NCBI RefSeq assembly: GCF_004349265.1 | Contig: NZ_SMFL01000021.1 | Location: 22,391-86,390, forward strand | Direction of reading: 5' to 3' | Source: Dyadobacter psychrotolerans | Lineage (GTDB): Bacteria > Bacteroidota > Bacteroidia > Cytophagales > Spirosomataceae | Length of the DNA: 64,000 nt | Shown: piece by piece, positions 9,675 to 16,607 of the stretch | Layout: every line of letters starts with the position of its first letter | How positions within the stretch are numbered: the stretch's first letter is position 1 | Made by a program: the position numbers and the translations under genes | The notes under the pieces: generated by a model | Told to the model about the DNA's origin: nothing | Seen by the model: the letters and a program-made list of their open reading frames with translations, nothing else | The model's database searches: none

Positions 9675-10256
9675 ATGAAAAAGAAATGGTTATCGCCTTC
9701 AAACATATTCTCGGCCATGATGGTGGTCTTTATAGCTGCCATGGTGGTCAGCCCACAGGTAAAAGGATGGACAATTCAGAGCCTAATGAAAATCGGCCTG
9801 TTCCAACCCAAAATTGACAAGCAGCCTGATGAAGCTGCCGCAGAACCTTTACCAAACGTTTATTTTAAAAATGGCGATGGTAAAGCGGTTGATCTTGCCT
9901 CGTTAAAAGGAAAGGTCATATTTATCAATTTTTGGGCAACCTGGTGCCCTCCGTGTATTGCAGAGATGCCTTCAATCAATGATTTGTATACTAAGTTCAA
10001 GGACAAAGAAAATGTGGTCTTTTTAATGGTCGACGTAGATGGCAATTACCAGAAGTCGGACAGCTTCATGAAAAAGCACCACTACGCTTTAAAGGTGGTA
10101 AGTCCGGCCAGCGAGATACCGCCCGTTTTCATGCAGGGAGCTGTTCCTACCACGGTAATCCTGGATCAAGAAGGGAAAATGGTTTATAGACAGGAAGGTG
10201 CCGCCGACTATAGTAGCGATGAGATGACGGAGATGATTGCCCAGCTGGCTAAGTAG
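9675..10256 (+). CDS. Membrane-anchored TlpA-like thioredoxin
   Basis: The protein has 193 residues. An N-terminal hydrophobic anchor (IFSAMMVVFIAAMVV) is followed by an AhpC/TSA-thioredoxin fold with the redox motif WATWCPPC near residue 95 and the cis-proline loop GAVPTTVILD. TlpA/ResA proteins reduce disulfides or apocytochrome c in the periplasm. It follows the adaptor gene by 21 bases and precedes persulfide and cytochrome genes, which suggests a role in thiol or cytochrome maturation there. Confidence 0.85.
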   Translation: MKKKWLSPSNIFSAMMVVFIAAMVVSPQVKGWTIQSLMKIGLFQPKIDKQPDEAAAEPLPNVYFKNGDGKAVDLASLKGKVIFINFWATWCPPCIAEMPSINDLYTKFKDKENVVFLMVDVDGNYQKSDSFMKKHHYALKVVSPASEIPPVFMQGAVPTTVILDQEGKMVYRQEGAADYSSDEMTEMIAQLAK

Positions 10257-10298
10257 GTGGTGGTCACTAATAAATTTTTTTTAAAAGTAAGGTGCTAC

Positions 10299-10342
10299 GT
10301 GACAAATATCACCGAAGCTTTCAGGCTAGTTTGTCAGATTTG
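10299..10342 (+). promoter_or_regulatory. Crp/Fnr-type dyad plus -7 box (site A)
   Basis: GTGACAAATATCAC at 10299-10312 is a GTGA-N6-TCAC dyad. A -7-like box CAGATTTG lies at 10335-10342, with its TTTG starting 27 bases after the dyad edge. The centre of the dyad would sit near -42, the class II activator position. The MBL-rhodanese gene starts at 10372. The same geometry recurs at five other promoters in this window. Confidence 0.7.
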
Positions 10343-10371
10343 TATATCATTTCAAACAAATGGGAAGAATC

Positions 10372-11790
10372 ATGCATTTCGAACAAATTTATACAGGATG
10401 TCTGGCGCAGGGTGCATATTATATCGAAAGTGACGGAGAAGCTGCCGTAATCGATCCGCTTCGAGAAGTAGAGCCTTACCTGGAAATGGCCGAAAAGAGA
10501 GGAGCGAAAATTAAATATGTTTTTGAAACTCATTTTCATGCAGATTTTGTCTCAGGGCATATTGACCTTGCTCAAAAGACGGGGGCAGATATTGTGTATG
10601 GCCCGACCGCTAAGCCCGAATTTGGCGCAGTGATCGCTGCTGACGGTCAGCAGTTTCATATTGGAAAAATCACGCTAACAGCCATCCATACGCCCGGACA
10701 TACCATGGAAAGCACCTGTTATTTATTGAAAGATGAAGACGATAAGGAAATTGCTCTTTTCACGGGTGACACCTTGTTTATTGGTGATGTCGGACGGCCT
10801 GATCTAGCCCAAAAAATTGATAATGGTTTAAATGAACAGATCCTGGCAGGTTACTTATTTGAGTCTCTTCGCAGCAAGATTATGCCCCTGTCTAATGAGA
10901 TCATGGTTTATCCTTCCCATGGAGCAGGAAGCGCATGCGGGAAGAATATGAGCATGCCGGCCAGTGATACACTTGGTAACCAAAAAAGGTATAATTACGC
11001 ATTAAGGAAAGATATGAGCCGCGAGCAGTTCATAAAGGAGGTGACTGCCGGTCTTTCAGCACCACCTGCTTATTTTCCATTGAATGTAATGATGAAGATA
11101 AAGGGATATGAGAGCATAGACCTGGTTTTAAAAAGGGGAAACATGGCACTGGATCCGGAGCAGTTTGAGAATGCAGCCAATGAAACCGGCGCATTGATCC
11201 TGGATACCCGGGATGCGGAAGCGTTTTCCAACGGCTTTATTCCTAACTCGATCAACATCGGTATTAACGGAGGATTTGCTCCCTGGGTAGGCTCGCTGAT
11301 CCCTGATACCCATCAGCCTATCCTGCTTGTTTGCGAAATCGGCAGGGAAGAAGAAGTTATAACCAGGCTGGCACGTGTAGGGTATGATTTTACTATTGGT
11401 TATTTGAAAAGTGGGTTTGAAGCATGGAGAAATTCAGGTAAGCAGGTTGATCGTATTAATTCCATTACAGCAGAGCAGATGGCCGAGAACTTTATGGATA
11501 TGCCTGGGGCCACAATCCTGGATGTGCGTAAACGTAGCGAATACGAGGCAGAGCACGTTACCGGCGCCTTGAATATCCCACTTGATGAGATCAATTCAAT
11601 GCTTGCGGGTATAGAAAAGGACAAAACACACTTTGTGCACTGTGCCACTGGCTACCGCTCCATGATCTTTAACTCAATTCTTAGGGCACGCGGATATGGT
11701 AGGCTGATCGATATCAAGGGAGGTTTCAAGGCTGTCAAGCAGCATGGAGCGATTAAAATAAGTCAGTATGTATGTCCATTAAACATATAA
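10372..11790 (+). CDS. MBL-fold persulfide dioxygenase-like / double rhodanese fusion
   Basis: The protein has about 472 residues. The MBL domain carries THFHADFVSGH (about residues 53-63), TPGHTMEST, TGDTLFIGDVGRPDL and YPSHGAGSACGK. The first rhodanese domain keeps a cysteine (LLVCEIGREEE) and the second has VHCATGYRSMIF. The family dioxygenates glutathione, CoA or protein persulfide to sulfite. ATG 10372 is preferred to 10360 by comparison with the paralog at 44023, which starts MKIEQIYTGC. A Crp-like site lies upstream. It is followed after 4 bases by a stand-alone rhodanese, the same pair as at 44.0-45.8 kb. Confidence 0.88.
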   Translation: MHFEQIYTGCLAQGAYYIESDGEAAVIDPLREVEPYLEMAEKRGAKIKYVFETHFHADFVSGHIDLAQKTGADIVYGPTAKPEFGAVIAADGQQFHIGKITLTAIHTPGHTMESTCYLLKDEDDKEIALFTGDTLFIGDVGRPDLAQKIDNGLNEQILAGYLFESLRSKIMPLSNEIMVYPSHGAGSACGKNMSMPASDTLGNQKRYNYALRKDMSREQFIKEVTAGLSAPPAYFPLNVMMKIKGYESIDLVLKRGNMALDPEQFENAANETGALILDTRDAEAFSNGFIPNSINIGINGGFAPWVGSLIPDTHQPILLVCEIGREEEVITRLARVGYDFTIGYLKSGFEAWRNSGKQVDRINSITAEQMAENFMDMPGATILDVRKRSEYEAEHVTGALNIPLDEINSMLAGIEKDKTHFVHCATGYRSMIFNSILRARGYGRLIDIKGGFKAVKQHGAIKISQYVCPLNI

Positions 11791-11794
11791 TAGC

Positions 11795-12103
11795 ATGGGA
11801 TTATTAGCGAGATTTTTAGGGATTGAAAAAACAAACTTACAACCTGTTATCGACCAGGGGTGTTTGATTATCGATGTGCGCACTCCCGAGGAGTTCAGGC
11901 ATGCGCATCTGGAATCGAGCGTCAATATTCCATTAGATACGCTGCTCTCTAAGATTGATGGACTTAAAAGCAATGAGCTGCCGGTAATTACCTGCTGTCG
12001 GAGCGGTGCAAGAAGTGCAAGAGCGACCAAAATGTTAAAGCAGGCCGGGATAACGGCTTATAATGGAGGTGCCTGGGAAAGTTTGCGGGGCTACGCGCGA
12101 TAG
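11795..12103 (+). CDS. Stand-alone rhodanese-like protein
   Basis: The 102-residue single rhodanese domain has the active loop TCCRSGARS (catalytic Cys near residue 68) and the entry motif DVRTPEEFRHAHL. It would carry sulfane sulfur as a persulfide in the cytosol. It lies 4 bases after the MBL-rhodanese gene and is very similar to the protein at 45455-45763, so the pair of genes looks duplicated. Confidence 0.88.
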   Translation: MGLLARFLGIEKTNLQPVIDQGCLIIDVRTPEEFRHAHLESSVNIPLDTLLSKIDGLKSNELPVITCCRSGARSARATKMLKQAGITAYNGGAWESLRGYAR

Positions 12104-12179
12104 TCAATCAGATGCTGCTGATCGATGATGATATCCAGATTATTACAATATTGATTTGACTACTAAAGCCAGGCCCAAC

Positions 12180-13226
12180 ATGAAAAATATAGAACCTAGT
12201 TCATGGCGGTTACTTCTTAGACTTCTGATTTTTCTGATTGTATTGGTCTCAGGTTTACTAGTCGCCATTGTATTTAGCGTAATATTTCCGGAATTATATG
12301 CCGATAAGTTTCAGGCCTTGCAAGTAAAAGCAGGCTGGCCCATGAAAAAGCAAGATCAGAAGCCAGCAAATCGCTCTAATCCGCGAGTGAGTTCAAGTAT
12401 CCTGCCAGTAGACTCATTGCAAGATGAGCTTATCCTGTATGGCAAAGACCTGATTGCCAATACTTCTAAATATTTGGGGCCCAAAGGCAGTGTGCGCCAA
12501 ATCTCGAATGGGATGAACTGTCAGAATTGTCATTTGGAAGCAGGGACAAAGATAATGGGCAATAATTATCTGGCAGTTTACTCGACATATCCCAAGTTTA
12601 GGGCAAGATCTGCGGGGACTGAAACGATCATCAAAAGGATATCTGATTGTTTTGAAAGAAGTTTAAATGGCAGAAAACCCGATAGTGCAAGTAAAGAGAT
12701 GAAGGCAATGGTCTCCTACATGAAGTGGGTCGGAAAGGATGTGCAAAAAGGGAAGACACCCGAAGGTTCAGGGCTTAACAAGCTTGCATATCTTGATAGG
12801 GCCGCTGATCCCAAGACCGGCAGGATTCTTTACAAAGAAAAATGTGCGGTCTGTCATGGAGCAAAAGGAGAAGGGATTATGCAGCCCGATCAAAAATCAT
12901 TTGTCTATCCGCCTCTTTGGGGAAGTAGAAGCTATAACGACGGCGCAGGGTTATATAGAAATTCGTCCTTTGCCGGTTTTGTTAAAGACAACATGCCATT
13001 TGGAGCAAATTATCAAAATCAAATTCTGACCGATGAGCAGGCCTGGGATTTGGCAGCATTTGTAAATTCGCAACCACGGCCCCATAAAGATCAAGCCCTG
13101 GATTGGAAGAATATTTCTCAAAAGCCAATAGACTTTCCATTCGGGCCTTATTCAGATGCATATACTGAAAACCAGCATAAATATGGTCCTTTCAAGCCCA
13201 TTGCAGCGACCAGAATAAACAAATAA
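12180..13226 (+). CDS. tsdA: TsdA-like dihaem c-type cytochrome (thiosulfate dehydrogenase/tetrathionate reductase family)
   Basis: The protein has about 348 residues with an N-terminal membrane anchor (LLLRLLIFLIVLVSGLLVAI). There are two haem c motifs: GMNCQNCHLEAGT near residue 120 and KCAVCHGAKGEG near residue 225. Between them, ISDCFERSLNG matches the TsdA segment that supplies the unusual cysteine ligand to haem 1, and EMKAMVSYMKW is also typical. TsdA joins two thiosulfates into tetrathionate, or runs the reverse reaction. ATG 12180 is chosen over the upstream TTG. It lies in the sulfur island behind a rhodanese and ahead of DsrE. Confidence 0.78.
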   Translation: MKNIEPSSWRLLLRLLIFLIVLVSGLLVAIVFSVIFPELYADKFQALQVKAGWPMKKQDQKPANRSNPRVSSSILPVDSLQDELILYGKDLIANTSKYLGPKGSVRQISNGMNCQNCHLEAGTKIMGNNYLAVYSTYPKFRARSAGTETIIKRISDCFERSLNGRKPDSASKEMKAMVSYMKWVGKDVQKGKTPEGSGLNKLAYLDRAADPKTGRILYKEKCAVCHGAKGEGIMQPDQKSFVYPPLWGSRSYNDGAGLYRNSSFAGFVKDNMPFGANYQNQILTDEQAWDLAAFVNSQPRPHKDQALDWKNISQKPIDFPFGPYSDAYTENQHKYGPFKPIAATRINK

Positions 13227-13262
13227 ATAATTAACATCCGTTTCAATTAAAATTATCGAGAA

Positions 13263-13724
13263 ATGAAAAAAATCGCATCCCTTTTATTTGCTATTGCTAT
13301 GCTGTTTTCAATCGGAGCATCGGCGCAAGACAAAGCAGTCAATCCAAGTGAATTTCATGGCGCAGTTGCCGATAAAAAATTTTACAAAGTCGTTTATCAG
13401 CTTAATAGTGACGATGATAAAATAATTAAGGCTACCATGAAAAACATGATGAATGCCTTGGAAGATCCCCGTTTGAAAGGAAAGCTTCAAGCAGAGCTTG
13501 TAGTACACGGCGGGGGAGTTGCTGTCTTCAAAAAAACGAATCCTTATGAGATTCAATTGAAGGCTTTACAGGCAAAGGGAGTTATTCTGGCCGAATGCGA
13601 AAACACACTTCGGGAGCGTAATATCAGCAAGGATGAGCTTTTTGATTTTATATCATTTGTTCCAAGTGGCAATGGCGAAATCATAATCCGACAACAACAA
13701 GGATGGGCCATTGTCCATCCATAA
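13263..13724 (+). CDS. Periplasmic DsrE-family protein
   Basis: The protein has 153 residues, with a signal peptide ending at ASAQ (about residue 21) and a DsrE/F-like fold (VVYQLNSDDDKIIKATMKNM, ELVVHGGGVAVF). DsrE proteins relay sulfur in the cytosol, but this one is predicted to be exported. The internal Cys (LAECENTL) sits at the position typical of the family. A strong terminator follows, so it ends the MBL-rhodanese/rhodanese/tsdA transcription unit. Confidence 0.8.
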   Translation: MKKIASLLFAIAMLFSIGASAQDKAVNPSEFHGAVADKKFYKVVYQLNSDDDKIIKATMKNMMNALEDPRLKGKLQAELVVHGGGVAVFKKTNPYEIQLKALQAKGVILAECENTLRERNISKDELFDFISFVPSGNGEIIIRQQQGWAIVHP

Positions 13725-13745
13725 TTTATAACCTTTTACATATAG

Positions 13746-13780
13746 ATCAGTCAGGATTGATGACCTGACTGATTTTTTTG
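13746..13780 (+). terminator. Rho-independent terminator after the tsdA-dsrE unit
   Basis: A perfect 10-bp stem (ATCAGTCAGG at 13746-13755 with CCTGACTGAT at 13764-13773) has an 8-base loop and is followed directly by a run of seven T. It lies 22 bases after the DsrE stop. Confidence 0.85.
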
Positions 13781-13829
13781 TTTTAAATCATAAATATTGA
13801 ACAAAATTTTAGTTAATAGTTTGATATAC

Positions 13830-13873
13830 GTGACAAATGTCACTAACCCCAATCTTTTAATAAGCGAGATTTG
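13830..13873 (+). promoter_or_regulatory. Crp/Fnr-type dyad plus -7 box (site B)
   Basis: GTGACAAATGTCAC at 13830-13843 is a perfect GTGAC-N4-GTCAC dyad. The -7-like box GAGATTTG at 13866-13873 has its TTTG 27 bases after the dyad edge, exactly as at site A. The peroxiredoxin gene starts at 13944, leaving a leader of about 65 bases. Confidence 0.72.
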
Positions 13874-13943
13874 TAAAGGTTGATGCAGACAGCAAACTGC
13901 TGTTTTTGATTCAACGGGAATATTATTATTTATTATATATCAA

Positions 13944-14594
13944 ATGGAAAACTTAGAAAAGGAAATTTATATGCCACGCATCGGCGATCAGGCACCTGAT
14001 TTCGATTCTTTAACAACTACGGGGAAGCTTGTTTTTTCGGAATACAACAAGGACAGTTGGGTTATTTTATTTTCGCACCCTGCGGATTTCACTCCGGTCT
14101 GTACAACTGAAATGACTGGATTTGCAAAAGAGAAAGATTTTTTTGCGGCTCATAATACTAAGTTGATGGGATTAAGTATTGACAGTATTCATTCACATAT
14201 TGCCTGGGTTAATGCTGTTTACGATAAGACAGGTGTTTTGTTCGAATTTCCCATCATTGCCGATATTGATATGAAAGTTGCAAAACTTTATGGTATGCTA
14301 CAACCTGGTGAAAGCGAAACTGCGGCCGTTCGTGCGGTCTTTATTATAGATCCAAAAGGCAAGGTAAGACTTGTAATGTATTATCCTCTCAATGTTGGCC
14401 GTAATATGGAAGAGATCAAGCGATCATTGATAGCGCTTCAAACTTCGGACGAGTACAAAGTGGCTATGCCTTTAGACTGGAAGCCAGGTGAGAAAGTTAT
14501 AATTGGTGCACCCAGAACTGTTGAGTCCCTCTTAGAAAGAAAAGAGTCTAATTTGGAAATGGTTGACTGGTATTTAGCGGTCAAGACAATCTAA
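13944..14594 (+). CDS. Prx6-type peroxiredoxin
   Basis: The protein has 216 residues, the usual length of Prx6-type peroxiredoxins. The peroxidatic motif is PADFTPVCTTEM with Cys53, and the long C-terminal domain (DWKPGEKVIIGAP) is typical of the subfamily. It reduces peroxides in the cytosol and could also handle sulfur oxidants. It has its own Crp-like site at 13830, so it is likely controlled together with the sulfur genes. Before the transposon inserted, the cbb3 oxidase operon lay just downstream. Confidence 0.9.
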   Translation: MENLEKEIYMPRIGDQAPDFDSLTTTGKLVFSEYNKDSWVILFSHPADFTPVCTTEMTGFAKEKDFFAAHNTKLMGLSIDSIHSHIAWVNAVYDKTGVLFEFPIIADIDMKVAKLYGMLQPGESETAAVRAVFIIDPKGKVRLVMYYPLNVGRNMEEIKRSLIALQTSDEYKVAMPLDWKPGEKVIIGAPRTVESLLERKESNLEMVDWYLAVKTI

Positions 14595-14767
14595 TTTAAC
14601 GTATTAAATGCTTTCGTTAGCTATTAAGGGCTGTTATGCAATAATTATTGTTCATTTCAGTCCTTAAAACTAAATACGTTTTAGGGATAACATTCTGTAA
14701 ATGATATAATTAAATAGTAAAGTCTGATAAATAAAACGTAAAGTAAAAGACACTTCTCCCATCATTG

Positions 14768-14773
14768 TTAATT
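14768..14773. repeat. Target-site duplication, left copy (TTAATT)
   Basis: TTAATT abuts the outer GGGG of the left transposon end and recurs at 33474-33479, directly after the CCCC of the right end. Tn3-family elements usually duplicate 5 bp; here 6 bp are identical. Confidence 0.85.
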
Positions 14774-14820
14774 GGGGTAAACTAAAGAAAGGGAGAAAAA
14801 CCGTCACGACTTTCGCGTAG
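14774..14820 (+). repeat. Tn3-family left terminal inverted repeat (IRL)
   Basis: This 47-bp end starts GGGGTAAACTAAAG and ends TTTCGCGTAG. It matches the reverse complement of 33427-33473 at 46 of 47 positions (C against T at position 43). Its GGAGAAAAACC (14792-14802) also pairs with GGTTTTTCTCC at 14821-14831, so the left end can form an extra hairpin that the right end cannot. Confidence 0.92.
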
Positions 14821-14937
14821 GGTTTTTCTCCTGGTGTATCGTGCTACATTCAATCGTCAGCCAATATAAAACCCAACTAATTGGTCAAGGAGGTCATTTT
14901 GGTTGTCGGAAATCCTACATCAACTGAATTTCTAGAA

Positions 14938-15399
14938 TCATTTCATCTTCATATCCTTGTGCTCGTTTTTCAATTGAAGACAATGCATCGCGCAGGCTCC
15001 GTATTGCTTATAATTTTCATGAACCAAAAGCACGGTTTTACCACTTGTATCTTTGACTTCGCATACCCCATTCATGGGGATAGATACTGTTAAGCTGTCA
15101 CTGACCCCGCTTTTTACATGATAAAGATAGGTGCCATTTTTTGAAGCTTTACCCAGGTTTTTCCCCGTTACAGCATCAATCGCATTTCCAGCATTATCAA
15201 CGTGGGCGATTTTCACTCCAGCAGCATCTTTGATTATTCCATCACTGGTTACCCATCCAATGTGTTTTCCCTTAGCATCAGTTATCTTTCCCTTTGCATC
15301 AATAGAAGTTACTGGCATTTTGTAATTTTGCGCAAAGCTGTTTTGGGTAGCCGTTAAAGTCACCACTATTAGGGCAAATAAAAATATTAGCTTTTTCAT
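14938..15399 (-). CDS. Exported repeat protein of the 5-fold beta-flower type
   Basis: The protein has 153 residues with a signal peptide ending at NSFAQ. Short beta repeats follow, of the form G-x-I-x-D-A-x-G-x-x-I-G (for example KITDAKGKHIGWVTSDGIIK), as in Bacteroidota proteins called 5-fold beta-flower. The tail holds CAMHCLQLKNEHKDMKMK, which is rich in Cys, His and Met and could bind copper; that is inference. It is the outermost passenger gene of the transposon and has its own promoter with a Crp-like dyad at 15459-15472. Confidence 0.65.
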   Translation of the reverse strand: MKKLIFLFALIVVTLTATQNSFAQNYKMPVTSIDAKGKITDAKGKHIGWVTSDGIIKDAAGVKIAHVDNAGNAIDAVTGKNLGKASKNGTYLYHVKSGVSDSLTVSIPMNGVCEVKDTSGKTVLLVHENYKQYGACAMHCLQLKNEHKDMKMK

Positions 15400-15428
15400 T
15401 GTTGAATTTTCTTTAATTGAATGTTTGT

Positions 15429-15472
15429 CAAATGTAAGTTTTTGCTAATAAGCAAAATGTGACTTCGGTCAG
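15429..15472 (-). promoter_or_regulatory. Crp/Fnr-type dyad plus -7 box inside the transposon (site F)
   Basis: Read on the minus strand, CTGACCGAAGTCAC (15472-15459) is a GTGAC-N4-GTCAC dyad with one mismatch. The -7 box TACATTTG (15436-15429) fits TAnnTTTG perfectly, and its TTTG again starts 27 bases after the dyad edge. The gene starts at 15399. Confidence 0.6.
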
Positions 15473-15568
15473 CATCTTATGTGACCTGAGTTTGCTTGTG
15501 AAGACATACCGGGAATTGAAGTAACTCCATACCGATACATCTTCACTATTAACGTTCGCCATTTTCTG

Positions 15569-15913
15569 TTATACCGGTGTAGCCATTTCTTCACAAGCTT
15601 TGGCGCATGTCCGGCACGCTTCAGCGCACTTTCGGCAATGATCCATTCCCATGGCTGCATGTTTTTCACACTCGTCAGCGCAGGCATTACAGGCATCTGC
15701 ACAGACGCGGCACAAGTGAGCACTGAAGCTGCTTCCCAGACTCATTAACTCGGCTGCACTTCGACACACAGCGGCACATTCAAGATCAAGTTGTATGCAC
15801 ATGGTCAAATGGCCCACGTTTTCTTCTTTCAAACATGCGGTTGCACACTGGCTACAAGCGAGTGCACAGGCTACACAAGCATCAATGCAGTCTTTAAATT
15901 GCTGATTTTCCAT
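15569..15913 (-). CDS. Four-helix-bundle copper-storage-like (Csp) protein
   Basis: The protein has 114 residues with many cysteines spaced as CxxxC along predicted helices (for example CIDACVACALACSQCATAC and CRKCAEACRTCAKACEE). This is the Csp/DUF326 pattern, in which the thiols line the core of a four-helix bundle and bind many Cu(I) ions. No signal peptide is seen, so it is likely cytosolic (Csp3-like). It lies downstream of DUF305 and the copper ATPase in the copper module. Confidence 0.85.
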   Translation of the reverse strand: MENQQFKDCIDACVACALACSQCATACLKEENVGHLTMCIQLDLECAAVCRSAAELMSLGSSFSAHLCRVCADACNACADECEKHAAMGMDHCRKCAEACRTCAKACEEMATPV

Positions 15914-15936
15914 TATTTGAATATTTAAGGATGAAT

Positions 15937-16557
15937 TTATTTACTTCTGTTTGCCAGTAGCCAGGTCTGAAACTGGGCTATTTCTTTATTCTGTTCTTCG
16001 ACGATCATCGTTGACAGTGATTTAAGCTGTGTATTTTTTCCCATCAATAGCTGCATTTGCGCCATTTCGGTTGCGCTCTGGTGATGGCCAATCATAAGTG
16101 TCGCAAAATCCTGATCGATGTTCCCGGTGATAATTTGTAAGTCTGCCTGTTTTCCCATCCGGTTCATTCCTTCCATCATCTGCATGTGAAATTTCATGTT
16201 CATGGTTGTCGGGGTACTTGTTGCCAGGAATGAATCAAGCTGGGTAATTTCTTTTTTTTGCGCTTCGACAATAGCCTGGGCCATTGTTTTCATTTCACTA
16301 TTGATTCCTGATTTCAATTCCAGTTCGGCCATTTCAATCGCTCCCATATGGTGCATTTTCATCATTTCGGCATAATCGATATCAGGATCCTGCGTCATTT
16401 TCATTGTTTCCATTTCAGCCATCATATCATGCATTACTGTCATCATTTGATTCTGGTCATGGGCCTGGATTTTAAGTGCATCATCGTCATCATCAGAACA
16501 TGCAGCAGTAAAACCAAGTAAAGCAAGTAGCATCAATGTTTTGAAAGTCGTCTTCAT
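15937..16557 (-). CDS. DUF305 lipoprotein, copper-module associated
   Basis: The protein has about 206 residues with a lipoprotein signal (LGFTAACSDDDDD). A DUF305 ferritin-like helical domain follows, with repeated Met/His motifs (MMKMHHMGAIEMAELEL and MIGHHQSATEMAQMQL). DUF305 proteins are exported and often sit beside copper-resistance genes. ATG 16557 is chosen because it places the signal peptide at the N-terminus; the longer frame to 16605 adds 16 residues. The copper ATPase ends 50 bases upstream. Confidence 0.85.
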   Translation of the reverse strand: MKTTFKTLMLLALLGFTAACSDDDDDALKIQAHDQNQMMTVMHDMMAEMETMKMTQDPDIDYAEMMKMHHMGAIEMAELELKSGINSEMKTMAQAIVEAQKKEITQLDSFLATSTPTTMNMKFHMQMMEGMNRMGKQADLQIITGNIDQDFATLMIGHHQSATEMAQMQLLMGKNTQLKSLSTMIVEEQNKEIAQFQTWLLANRSK

Positions 16558-16607
16558 AGTGTTTGATTTTAGTATGTTAAAAATAAAAACCGGATATTCT
16601 ATCAATT

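Noticed and set aside
14792..14831. Hairpin GGAGAAAAACC/GGTTTTTCTCC as a terminator after the peroxiredoxin gene
   Set aside because: No T run follows, and its left arm is part of the transposon terminal repeat.
15469..15723. Minus-strand frame overlapping the Csp-like gene
   Set aside because: It is a shifted frame of the cysteine-rich gene at 15569-15913 with no sense of its own.
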